Assembly: GCA_934045905.1 (NCBI GenBank)
Contig: OW203765.1
Location: 30,227,997 to 30,291,996, forward strand
Length of the DNA stretch: 64,000 nucleotides
Direction: 5' to 3'
DNA from: Leuctra nigra
Taxonomy: Eukaryota; Arthropoda; Insecta; Plecoptera; Leuctridae
A program made the translations under genes and the position numbers. Under the pieces are notes generated by a model that had not been told where the DNA came from, made no database searches, and saw nothing but the letters and a program-made list of their open reading frames with translations. This document shows, piece by piece, positions 33,501 to 44,251 of this stretch. Position 1 is the first letter of the stretch; the number at the start of each line of letters is the position of its first letter.

Positions 33501-36500
33501 ATATAAATGTTTACATATCTAGATTATATAAGTACGTAACGAGTAGTGCTCTCAGTTCCCAACACCACAGCGTTTCAGGAGCGCTGCGGTTTGTAACTTC
33601 GATTGTCGAATGTTTCTTATTGGACATTTCGTGACCGCGAAAATCTTGAAGTTGACGCTCTTTCCTTGTGGTTGGGTGGAGGAAATGTAAGTCCAGTCTC
33701 TTTATTCCCTAAGTGACAAATCATTCTAGGAGAGAAGATCCATTTGCTTGTTTCTATTCAGCCATGTGCTCTTGGCTTGGACTTACCTTGTCCTTGAGGT
33801 ACTGTGGGCACGAAGTACACATCCAGTGCCCACACTCCGCCGCAATAAATAGAGGCATCTCCTGTACAAGGCGTATTGCAATTTGTAGCAGTTACAATAG
33901 GAGCCTGGTTTCCACAGAAGCACCAACGCCTAAAACATTCGAACATAATATTTCTTGTTTCATTGATCATTTACCGTTATTATATCATCATTAGTTATGC
34001 ATCTAAGTTATCCATTTTATCACATATCTGCAGATAGCTATCAGATGATCTACCGAGCGAGATCAAAAGTGTACCCAGAAACCGAATTCTATAACTAAAA
34101 TGAAACAATTTCGGTACAAAATCATTTCACTGTTATGAAATGACTTCGTGTCAGTTATAAAAATTCTATAACGAAAACGAAATCATTCCGACCTGGAATT
34201 ATTTCACGGCAATGAGGATAACATTGATCTGAAATGATTCCAGGCCGGAATTATTTCGTTTTCGTTATAGAATAGGCTCCCAGGGTACCAATTCTATAAC
34301 TTGAAAATTCCCGATCAAGTTGGAATGTGATTCATGGCCATATGGATCAACATGGCAAAGAATCTGGAATTATAAAAACTATTAACTTCACATGTATAGA
34401 ATGCAATGACTCACCCGTCCTCTACCCCGGTGTAAATGTATCCATTACTCGTGCAGAACTGGAAGCATTGCTGAGGCGTGTTGGTATTGCTGATGGTGTA
34501 GAAGGGCAACACGAAATTCGCGTTGTCTGCAAAGCAGCCGAGTCGAGTCATCCTAGAGAGGGGCGCTGACAGAGAAAATAATTGTATTCAATACTAAATA
34601 TCTATACTAATACTTGTAAGGCCCGGTTGTATAGTCAGTCACCTCTGTATAGTGTTGGGGAAGGAACTTTTATCTATTGTTAAATTTGTGTATATTGTGG
34701 ATTTGGGTGCACATTCGCTCAATAGGGTCAAACTTTCTCACGCTTGGATGGCGCTACCATCCAGACACTCAACTGAAATCTAAAACTCGCAAAACATTTT
34801 TGACATGCATAAGAAGGTGTACTTACTGTTTAGTGTTTAGATATATCAATTTTTTTTTCCGGTATTATAAAACATTATAAAAAAAGAAGATATTGCAATT
34901 TCTAAACCAAAATTCATGTCAACACGGGACGGCACCCCCTCAGTTGTTTCATTGTTTCCCTTCATTGAGCTCTTCGGGAGAGCCTTGGAAACAAAGAAAC
35001 ATTCTGACCTGTCATTAACGACCAAAATATCATTATTACACTGCGATTTCTAATAATTATCCACTCTTTTGGTAATTAACCAAATATCCACATGAATTCT
35101 TATAATATAACATGAAAATACGGACGAAATACGGACTGTGTCTCAAGAAATACTCGGATTTAAAAATGGCCTCCCTCGACGCTAAGCGCCAACTATTAAC
35201 TAGTGACCGACCTGTCGTCCTATCTTTGCATCGCTTACCTGGAAGAAATGTTATACCGTACCTGGGGTAGTTGTTGGAGCTGGTGTTGTCGTAGTTGTAG
35301 TTGGAGATGCTGTAGTAGTCGTAGTTGGAGGTGTTGTAGGGCACGTAGTTGGAGCGGGGCACGTAGTTGGAGCGGGGCACGTAGTTGGAGGGGCGCACGT
35401 AGTTGGAGCGGGGCACGTAGTTGGAGGGGGGCACGTAGTTGGAGCGGGGCACGTAGTTGGAGGGGGGCACGTAGTTGGAGCGGGGCACGTAGTTGGAGGG
35501 GGGCACGTAGTTGGAGCTGGGCACGTAGTTGGAGCGGGGCACGTTGTTGGAGCTGGGCACGTGGTAGGGGGAGGGCACGTGGTAGGGGGAGGGCACGTAG
35601 TTGGAGGGGGGCACGTAGTTGGAGCTGGGCACGTGGGAGGGGAAGGACACGTAGTTGGAGCGGGACACGTGGGAGGGGAAGGACACGTAGTTGGAGGGGG
35701 GCACGTGGGAGGGGAAGGACATGTTTTTGGAGCAGGGCATGTGACAGAGGGAGGGCAAGTACTCGCTTGCGGACACGTAGTTGGGGTACATTTGACAGGA
35801 GCGACATTAGTCTGCGCGGGGCATTGAAGAGGCAGAGTGCGACAAACACCATAATGCTGCATTTCAAATACTGGAACAAAACAGATGTCAGGTAGAGATG
35901 TTCACATCGTATCCCAAATAAATAAAATCAGATTATGAACTTCGAATGTGCGGTCATTTACGCGAGTTATTTGTGCCCTGGATTTTGTGGGTAACATTGA
36001 CATGGCGGTAGCGATATCGAAATGAAGTTTTCATGGAAGGTATATGTTGTTTCAATGATAATATTAGTATTAACTTAATAGGTACTTAAACAACTCTTTA
36101 CTAATTATTTTCTTGACTTTTCTTTTCTTTTTGTCCTTCCAACAGATTAATTACAAAGGAAAATTCGAATATCTAACACTTTAGAACAATGTTTAATTAC
36201 GAACTCTTGTTCTGTCAGCTGTATCATATTCTATTCATATATTAGTTACACAGTTTTATCAGCTCTAAGACATCTAAAACGATTTGCAATCGTGTCCCCA
36301 GAAGAACCTGGTTCGGCCACGTTGCCAGAAGTTATAGCGTATAAAGCTCTCACCTTGATTGGGGTTGGCACAGTTGGCCTGCTGCATCAGACACTGACTC
36401 GGGAACGTGCGGAAACTGTCCGTGGCTGTGTTCAGCCCACACACTGGGTACTGCGGGGCAGCGCATGACATTGGACAGGCTAGTGGATTGAATCCAAACA

Positions 36501-39500
36501 CGTTCTGTCCCAAGGCGGTATATGGAGCTCGGAAACCGTATTGCTGGCCAACGACCATAGCTACGGCTGGAAGAGAAGAGTTACTTGTTAGATAACCTTG
36601 TCTCCAGCTTCATTGCCAGCACCCGCTTCGTTCCATTCTACAGTCAAAGACAATGTCTGGCACTATAACCCGGTTACACGAAAGATGTATTAACAAGTTG
36701 TGTGGAACCGTTTTAAATTGTTTGAGGTAAATTCCATAAGACCGAGTCGATGTGACGTCAGAGATGGCTTAACTCTAAACTTAATCGAGTTGATATCGTC
36801 AATATTATATGTCTTCGGTGCTTTTACAAATGTGATTAAAAAGGAAAATCCAAGTTGAATCTTAAATATCTCAGAATTCGATTCTCCTATCCGAATGTTG
36901 CTCCCTGCTCCGTATAATTATGATAAAACCTCGGAGAAGGTCCACCCACTCACGACCCTGCCCACGACCAGGGTCACTGTTCACGCCTCTTCCCACGACC
37001 AGGGTCACTGTTCACGCCCCTGTCCACAACCAGGGTCACTGTTGATGACCCTGCCCACGACCAGCGTCACTGTTGACGACCCTGCCCACGACCAGGGTCA
37101 CTGTTTACGACCCTGCCCACGACCAGGGTCACTGTTTACGACCCTGCCCACGACCAGGGTCACTGTTCACGACCCGAGCGCTGAGCGACATTTTTAAGAG
37201 TCGATAATTAGCAGAAATTTGCGATTCGAATGAACAAGAATTCCTAAAAATGCATGAAAATGCATTAGGTATGGGTTGTACGTGACATTTATGACATTTA
37301 ATCGTGTGCTGTATATTTCAAATACTGCTGCGTATGAAAATATTGAAAACCACAAAATGCCATAAAAAGCCTACCCCTACTTTTTAAAAACGGCTTCCCC
37401 GAATGTCTTCAAAATTGTACTGGTTGCAGATAAAGGATAAATCTGTGTCTCTATGATTCGAAGAGTTTAAGGTTTTTTTACTCCTGTTGCAGAGAGTCAT
37501 GCGACCCTACCACAAAAAAAACATGTTCGATCATGGGAAAGATTGACTCTATTTCTATAATATGTGAAAGGATACCTCATGTTGTATGGTCATATGTTTT
37601 TTATCAGTCAGTTGTAACAAGGTTAAAACCAATTTTCTAAATAATTGGCAGTTATACCGATAAGACCAACGAAATTGGCCACATTCCGTATCAGTGTTGT
37701 GACTACATAATTTTATTTTTATCTAGATAAAGATAATAGATAACTGCCAAAAATTTATCTAGATAAGATAATAGATAATTGTTTAAAAAATTATCTAGAT
37801 AATAGATAAAGATAAAAAAAAATTATCTAGATAAATATTAAAAGATAAAAGATAATTTTCTAAAATCTCGTCTAATTTCATTTTACATAGGTATTATAAT
37901 AAGGTATCTATAAACATTTACTTTATAGGCATATCTAACCAGATTATTGATGTTCCTACTGCCTGTGATTAAAATTTACTAAAAGGGAAGGGACTATTTT
38001 TATTATACGGGATTATAATTTTAATTTTCTAATGCGTAAATTTGGAAACGTCGCATATGCCTCATTATCTATCACAGATTTCATTATAACATTATTTTCT
38101 AACAAATGTTTTGAAAAGTATTAGCGGATAGGATACAGTATTTTTGGTAGGAACGATGCGGTACCTAAGTAAGTAAATAGAATGTAAGACATAATATTAA
38201 GTTAAGCTTCTTTCCTTAATATACCGGGTTGCGCAAAAAAAATCACCCTGATTGAGAAGTCAAAACTATTATAAATAGGATTCTGAAATTTGTACACATA
38301 TTAGAAAACATACCAAAATGTAATATGTGCAAGTTTCAAAAACATTTCTATAGTAGGAAAAAAGTTACAGCTGTTCAAATTTTGGTTGTCAAAAAATTAA
38401 TTATACAGAGCTCAAATAGCTCGCGTCCAGAAAACTTCCAATGGCCGGGACGCTGTTTCTTCAAAACTACGTACGATATCTAGCTGAAAATTTCAAAATA
38501 TATCGAAAATATAAGATCAATTGTGTACAAATGTCAATCAATTTAAATGAATTGAACGATAGTTATGTGATCTTGAAGTTGAGCGTAAAATCAGAATAAT
38601 GTAGATTATTTCTAAATTTTACACACGTTATAAAAGTGATTTTTCCCCCACTATTCTGTTTTCATGCTCAACTTCAAGATACAATAACTTTCGTTACATA
38701 AATTCAAATTGATATTGATTGAAATTTTTACACAATCGATCTTAATCTATTTTGAATTTAATTTGAAATTTTCAGCTTGATATCTTACGTAGTTTTGAGA
38801 AACAGCATCCCGGCCATTGGAAGTTTTCTGGACGCGCGCTATTAGAGCTCCGTATAATTGAGCGAGCGAAGCGAGCGACTCCATTTGGCTCTTTTAGCAC
38901 GGACCTCTGTTTTTTTTTGTTTTTTTTTTGTATTTTTTTTTGTTTTTGTTTTTGTATGCTAAAGGAAGCAATAGAAGTCGCACCGTTTCACCGATCGACC
39001 TGAAATTTTGCACACATGTAAAGACAACCTTCTCTGTTTGCAGACCCAATTTTTTTTTGAAATCCATCCATTGGTTCATTGTTAAAATAAGTATCTCCTG
39101 ATAGCCTAAAAAATGAAAATGGTCTTCGAGAAATGTGATCAAACTCATATTTAGCATAGTCAGTAAGACCAACAATGTCACTTATTTTACAAATTTTCAG
39201 CCGAATCTGTCAAGAAAGTATGCACTAATTGACATTTTTAATAGCTGTCAGAAATGAAACATTGAAAATGAATGTTTTCCAATGCAACTGAATCTGATTT
39301 GCTTTAGGTACAAGAGTGTTTTGATGGTATGTACACTTTTTTAGTGAAAAGCAGATATTTTTATGTTTATTGAGTTGATCAAATTTGAATAATTCAATTT
39401 GAACAAATCATTTCGAGTTTTTAAGGACCTTGATTGTCTTTTCTTCAATTCGTAGTTCTGATGGCCGTGCCTCCCGTGTTTCTACTTGGCTGATTTTGCA

Positions 39501-42007
39501 TCCAGGAGGGATTAGAAATATAAGCTCACATTTCAATAATATCATTGAGTGGCGTTTGTTCTCTTCTAGCGTTCACATGTCATTCCAAATCTCTCCTGCA
39601 TTTTGCTTCTTTTCGTTGATAATTTTGGCAATTTGGTGTACTTTGTGAAGGTATTAGTAAAATTGAATCGCTTTTAAAGCATAGATATTAGGTATCTACA
39701 GTTTTTGTCCAGGGGATTGATTATTTCAAATTATTTTCTTCTTGGAAACGTTGGATTTATTCTGTTTCTGAGCTTCTGTCTAGCCTGACATTTCCTTAAA
39801 GGTTAGGTATATCTCGGATTACACATTAATGGTGGTCATACAATGACACATTGTTTTATATTGATTCAGTGGATCGTAGTTTGCTTTCAGTTTGACTTAA
39901 AATAATGTTTTCTGTGGGTTAACGAACGCATATTCGGTTCATGTTTGCGCACGTGTCGTGCTCGCTCATTCAACGCGTTACACAGAGCGTTTTCCTAGTC
40001 AATATTTTGGCAACCAAATTTGAACAGCTGTAATTTTTTTCCTACAATAGTAATGTTTTTGAAACTTTCACATAAAACATTTTGGTATGTTTTCTAATAG
40101 GTATGTGTACAAATGTCAATATCCTATCTAAAATAGTTTCGATATAGTGACGTCTCAATCAGGGTGATTATTTTTTGCGCCACCCGGTATTATGAATTCT
40201 AATCTAGTGGAGCGGTCGCTCCACCCAGCCAAGTCGTACTGTACACTCACAGTTACTCAACATACCGTAAAAGACTATATAAACTGAGGAGCAGACCAAC
40301 CACTTTTACTGTAAGCAACAACATAGCATTTTCGGCCTACTGGATCTCAAAATTGAAAAATATCACATTGTTGCGAAATATCTTAATTTCGAGCTTGATT
40401 CAGATGTCAGGAAACAAACACCGCTGTCACCACCGCAGCCTAAACGGCTGAGCCGATCGATCTGAAATTTTTACCACATAAGCACTTTTGGCGTCTGAGG
40501 TGCCTTTTTATAAAACCAACCGGAAGCCGCCATTTTGAAACCGGAAGTGACGTCATATCTCAAAAACGGCTAGACCGATCGGATTGAAACAGCGCCAAAT
40601 GATTCAAACGGTCATATATATGGAATATCAATAGTTGAAGTAGAAATCTACTATAACTGAAACCGGAAATGACGTCATAATAATGAAGAATCAGACTTTC
40701 ATAATCTTTTACTAGAATAACTACATATTTAGAAGGCTTATAATGATGCATATCATTTATATAAATAAATTCTAGGTGGCAGTTATTTCAGCCGCCATTT
40801 TGAAAACCGGAAAAGATGCCATATCTCAAAAACGGCTGAACCGATTCGATCGAAGCTTTCGCTATACTTCATGTACTATCATTAATAGCATTATTTAGTA
40901 CCAAACGCAACTTTTCTTAGTTACCAAATCGGATTGCTTATTATTTTTAAAGAAATTAGTCATTGTTGCCCCGATAAGTGTTACACGTTGTGAGAATAAT
41001 CTAAAAAAGGAGTGATATCCCCATAAAAAACACTCCGTGTAAAAATACCAGCCAAGTCTCTTCAACTATAAAAAAATAGAAGAAATCTAAAAATTCAGCA
41101 CTGAAAAGTAGTGATATCAAAAAATGGGCCAAGTCAAAACTTAATTTTAAAAACCAAAATATACTTGGCCATCGTTTTTTAAGGCATTATAGGTATATTA
41201 TATATATTTAGGCACAATGATTTTTGGCACTTCTATAATATACACGATGCGCCAAGTATATTTTGGTTTTTAAAATTAAGTTTTGACTTGGCCCATTTTT
41301 TGATATCACTACTTTTCAGTGCTGAATTTTTAGATTTCTTCTATTTTTTTATAGTTGAAGAGACCTAGCTGGTATTTTTACACGGAGTGTTTTTTATGGG
41401 GATTTACATTACATGGTATTTTAAAATTAAAATAGATAAATATTTTTTATCTAGATAAAAACAAAAGATAACGATTTTTTTTATCTAGATAAAGATAAAG
41501 ATAACATGAAAATTATTTATCTAGATAAAGATAAAGATAAAAAATAATTATCTAGATAATTATCTAGATAATTTTATCTAGATAAGTCACAACACTGTTC
41601 CGTATTAGATTATATTATCGCCCAAATTGTTTATACCTACATTTGCTTTCTGCGAATTGTTATTTCATGTGTGCATGATATGGATATGGAGCTCAACCGT
41701 ATATAGTTGAAATGTTGGAAGAAGTAATTCATGATGGTAATTTCAAAAAATAAATATTTTGGAATGTTCGATCGGTTGAGCCACGTTATATTGTATTAGT
41801 ATGTGTGCAAAATTTCAGATCGATTAGTAGTTGCACGGTTTGACCTGAACACAAAAAACAAAAAAATAAAACAAAATTAAATTTAAAAAAAGCATCAATA
41901 TCGCCTCATTTCACTGTATTTCAGCATATTATCTAGGTGTATGTTCCTCACAAAGATGATGTTAAATCAAAGAATTACCTACCATTAAGAAGAAGAAGAA
42001 GCTCCAT
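29775..42007 (-). CDS. Gene 2: secreted Kazal-like / Cys-Pro-Thr repeat / 3x WSC protein
   Basis: Exons in coding order: 42007-41983 (signal peptide), 36566-36354 (Kazal-like), 35870-35262 (CPxPTT repeats), 34565-34415 and 33929-33787 (WSC 1), 32589-32427 and 31870-31719 (WSC 2), 30551-30401 and 29964-29775 (WSC 3, stop). Total 1797 nt, 598 aa, all phases consistent. The predicted start MELLLLLNAVAMVVG is a plausible signal peptide. WSC second halves carry 'WCFCGNQAP', 'MYCNCGTAPEA' and 'NKCSCGDSLP'. The donor after 31719 (GTCTCT) is weak compared with GTACTA in genes 3 and 4. The first intron is about 5.4 kb and hosts nested transposons. A carbohydrate-binding extracellular role is inferred from the WSC family; function is otherwise unknown. 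Confidence 0.8.
31191..31577 (+). mobile_element. 5S-rRNA-derived SINE (SINE3 type), copy 1
   Basis: The first ~120 nt follow 5S rRNA: CCTCGGTTCTCGTTAGATCA, CCGAGGTTAAGCAACATTGA, GCGCGGTCAG, GGATGGGTGACC, then an unrelated body, a GGAGCCTCGGCTCC hairpin and a (TAA)n tail. Lies in gene 2 intron 7. Confidence 0.85.
31719..32589 (-). CDS. Gene 2 second WSC domain (exons 32589-32427 and 31870-31719)
   Basis: First half: 'ALVPVYLTNNDVSSGNRGW', 'CMIACINLNTSYTYFGMED', donor GTAACT. Second half: 'MYCNCGTAPEA', 'NNVCAGAPGYACGAPG'. The intron holds the palindromic MITE 32090-32248. Confidence 0.8.
32090..32248. mobile_element. Palindromic MITE
   Basis: 28-bp arms beginning GGTATTTTTCCGTTGGTTGG and their complement. 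A shorter relative is at 45536-45633 in the matching intron of gene 3. Confidence 0.65.
32590..33786. other. Gene 2 intron 5
   Basis: No exon recognised. An AT-rich low-complexity tract (ATATATTTATT-type) covers about 33415-33530; the matching tract in gene 3 is near 48595-48640. Confidence 0.4.
33787..34565 (-). CDS. Gene 2 first WSC domain (exons 34565-34415 and 33929-33787)
   Basis: First half: 'TRLGCFADNANFVLPFY', 'CFQFCTSNGYIYTGVEDG', donor GTGAGT. Second half: 'RWCFCGNQAPIV', 'CNTPCTGDASIYCGG', exit donor GTAAGT. The intron contains palindromic MITE sequence around 34080-34290. Confidence 0.8.
34080..34290. repeat. Palindromic MITE ending in ATTCTATAAC
   Basis: ATTCTATAACGAAAACGAAA... 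is mirrored by ...TTTCGTTTTCGTTATAGAAT. Homologous to 49204-49325 in gene 3. Confidence 0.6.
35262..35870 (-). CDS. Gene 2 Cys-Pro-Thr repeat exon (longest copy)
   Basis: Begins VFEMQHYGVCRTLPLQCP, then more than 20 units of CPxPTT/CPSPPT and a Thr-rich tail ending TTTPG. At 609 nt it is 162-180 nt longer than in genes 1 and 3. The donor GTACGG is followed in frame by a stop, so splicing here is required; a second GTAAGC donor lies 23 nt further on. Confidence 0.8.
36354..36566 (-). CDS. Gene 2 Kazal-like exon
   Basis: Acceptor CTTCCAG, donor GTGAGA, 213 nt, phase 1 to 1. Contains 'CPMSCAAPQYPVCG' and 'CLMQQANCANPNQ', nearly identical to genes 1 and 3. Confidence 0.8.
36950..37175 (+). repeat. 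31-bp minisatellite
   Basis: About seven units containing GACCCTGCCCACGACCAGGG and TCACTGTT; spacing of the CTGCCCAC motif is exactly 31 bp. It gives a spurious open frame. Confidence 0.85.
37196..37372 (+). repeat. Repeat shared with the 3' flank of gene 1
   Basis: TAAGAGTCGATAAT... GTGACATTTATGACATTTAA... matches 17345-17553 on the same strand. Confidence 0.55.
38224..40187. mobile_element. TA-inserting palindromic element
   Basis: Ends CCGGGTTGCGCAAAAAA and the complement TTTTTTGCGCCACCCGG, flanked by TA. The arms mirror each other over about 310 bp; the right arm is split by the Helitron-like copy at 38858-39998. Confidence 0.75.
38858..39998 (+). mobile_element. Helitron-like element, copy F
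   Basis: TTGAGCGAGCGAAGCGAGCG to GAGCGTTTTCCTAG between A and T. The uninterrupted arm of the surrounding palindrome shows the empty site GTATAATTAATTTTTTGAC, so insertion gave no target duplication. Confidence 0.8.
40204..41401. mobile_element. Repeat family 'CTAGTGGAGCG', copy 2
   Basis: Same start hairpin and same terminal palindrome (41019-41401) as copy 1; located inside the hAT-like element. Confidence 0.65.
41983..42007 (-). CDS. Gene 2 signal-peptide micro-exon
   Basis: Reads MELLLLLN plus G, followed by GTAGGTAATTC. The same 25 nt are found upstream of the Kazal exon in gene 3. Joined to the Kazal exon the protein begins MELLLLLNAVAMVVGQQ. Upstream sequence contains TATAATATG and a TCAGTT initiator-like motif conserved with gene 3. 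Confidence 0.75.
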
Positions 42008-42358
42008 ATTGATGCACTTTCTTGTCACTTTCACTTTCCAACTGAGCATATTATATTGACCACTGCCACACGAGAAAGTAAAACAAAGCCGTGAAACTAA
42101 TCACAAAAACGTGACTGTTATCGCATCGTTATAATTGCTGGAATTTTACTACACAATAACCTTAGAGGAATTAGGGGAATTGCCTATTATCAGCGTAAAA
42201 TTAGGACCCTTGAAAGAATGGTGTATGAAAAAATAAAAAATAAAACGTAAGAGAGTGGTTTATGCTTTGAACTATAATATGGTAGCGTTATATAAAAGAC
42301 AATAAGGACATTATTCGTTGTTCCCCACCAATGGACTGCCACCTAATCTAGGTCTTAT

Positions 42359-42706
42359 CTACTTTATCTGCCACCTTACCTTATCTAGGACGAGGTGGTG
42401 GGGCTTAAGGGGCCGCCTCACATAACGAGTGTTGGTCCCAACTAAGTGCAGTCCAGGGTCGACGTAGTCCCATGTCCTCCATAAATTCGCGGGCACCTCG
42501 GGCCTGCCTCCCCCCTCGAGATGGTGATCCCCCTGAAATCGGGTCCCACCGGCCCGAAGCTTCCCTCCTCCCCCCGGTCCGTCCCCATTCCGGCCTGGCT
42601 TTCCCACCAGTTTTAGACTCCCCCAGATCGGGCCCTTTAGGTCGATCCCTCCCCATGTCCTCCACTTATGATAAACAAAGTTAAAAGTAAACTTTGATTT
42701 GCGCAA
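42359..42706. other. GC-rich block of unknown origin
   Basis: Far more GC-rich than its surroundings, with open frames on both strands that look compositional. The phrase CCCATGTCCTCCA occurs twice. Possibly a retroelement fragment; no domain recognised. Confidence 0.35.
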
Positions 42707-42837
42707 TATAACCTCGTCGTTGACGCGCCGTTAAACGATTAGAATCTAATATTATTCGTTGTAGGTAAGCAAGAGTCGCTCTTTGACGAACAGAATTATC
42801 ATCACTAACTCACGAAATTACCCGAGTCAAAGACGAT

Positions 42838-43081
42838 CCCCATAAAAAAACACTAGTGTAAAATACCAGCCAAGTCTCTTCAACTATATAAAAAAATATA
42901 ATATATTCAGCATTTTCAGTAGTGATATGCGCCAAGTATATATTGTGGATTTTAAATTAAGTTTTGAAAGGGCCCAATTTTCGATATCACTTCTTTTCAG
43001 TGTCGAATTTTTAAATGTCTTCTATTTTTTTTAGTTGAAGAAACTTGGCTGGTATTTTTACACGAATTGTTTTTTATGGAA
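42838..43081. repeat. Degraded copy of the CCCCATAAAAAACAC palindrome
   Basis: Starts CCCCATAAAAAAACACT and ends near TTGTTTTTTATGG; sits directly past the 3' UTR of gene 3, as its relative at 28935-29294 does for gene 2. Confidence 0.55.
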
Positions 43082-43144
43082 ATACTTATTACGGTAAAAT
43101 AGCACAAGTTGTTGTTCAACACACCGGTCAAACATAAACATTCC

Positions 43145-43150
43145 TTTATT
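43145..43150 (-). terminator. Polyadenylation signal of gene 3
   Basis: AATAAA on the minus strand, about 77 nt after the stop; conserved in gene 4. Confidence 0.6.
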
Positions 43151-43226
43151 TCCAATTGATGTATAAATAACTACATTTCACACAAACAAACCAACACTTG
43201 ATTGCACAGTTCAATAGTATATGTCA

Positions 43227-44251
43227 TTATTTGGCTGGTAGAACTGGCGCCGGCAGACTTGGCGCCACACCCGGTGCGATCGCGCCGTAATATACGGTGG
43301 CGCTGACACCGTCACGACTGCCGCAAGTTCGGTCGTACGCGCCTGCGCACCAGGCGTTGCAGACATTGTGGGCGACGTTGCCGGATGGCAGGCTGTCTCC
43401 ACACGAACACAGGTTACTGGAAGTGGAGAAACAGAAGGATGAGTTTAAGTTAGGTTAGGCAACAATGGACATACAATTCTTTGCCTCACCTTGGAGTTGC
43501 GAAACTAATTCAATTTCATTTCATTCAATTTGAAGACTATTAGTATTTATCGACGAATTATAGAATCACTATGTTCAAAATAAAAATATGTTTAACTTTT
43601 TATTGTATGGGCGCCGTGCGCTCAAACCCCAACGCCACGAGTGAAAGAAATAAGCAAAATTTGTGGGAGATGATCTTCAACTGTTTTATTTCTCATTGGT
43701 CGTGACCTAGCAACCTATCAAATGTCAACAAATATACTTAAATAGCTCGGTATTAAATCCAAGGCACGCAAATTAATATTTTGATCAGATTCAGTGAAAT
43801 TTTGTCCATGTTAATTATTATTTTGATTGAATAGGTTTAAAAAACGAAATCCCACATCTGCCACCAATTGTAAAATTGCATACAAAATATTTTTTTTATA
43901 AACTTTTAATAAACTTGTGTACATTTTAAGATGTGATAAATTCATAATGTGCAGCAACATAACGTATGCGTAGTGCCTTCGAAGTGTTGCCAAAGGTACG
44001 CTCCCCATCCCACAGCACAGATACGGCTCTGTCTGTATACTTTTCGCAGCTCCATCTGTAATCTAAACTCGCTGCCTTTGATTTTGACATTGCCACTCAC
44101 CCAGATTGCATGGCGAAGTACTGGTGAGTGGCACATTGAGTTGCACATAGCGCTGGCGTCATGGAAGTGATTGTTGTCTGAACTCTGCCTGGCCAAGCAC
44201 TATTCACTGCAGTGGCGGGAAAACAGCCAGTGTAGTGGCCAATTGTAGGAT
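43227..44251 (-). CDS. Gene 3 third WSC domain and C-terminus (exons 44251-44101 and 43416-43227)
   Basis: Same motifs as gene 2 ('HYTGCFPATAVNSAWPG', 'CSCGDSLPSGNV', 'LPAPVLPAK', TAA). Relative to gene 2 its intron has an extra ~290-bp insertion at about 43618-43905. Confidence 0.8.

Larger units (their letters stand above)
37692..41597. mobile_element. hAT-like element, 3.9 kb, host of a nested transposon stack
   Basis: Termini CAGTGTTGTGACT and AGTCACAACACTG with subterminal TTATCTAGATAA arrays at both ends; exact 8-bp target duplication TTCCGTAT (37684-37691 and 41598-41605). No transposase. Contains the TA-flanked palindrome 38224-40187 and the repeat 40204-41401. Confidence 0.85.

Noticed and set aside
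36895..37197. 100-codon open frame with TLPTTRVTV repeats
   Set aside because: Produced by the 31-bp minisatellite, whose length only happens to leave the frame open.
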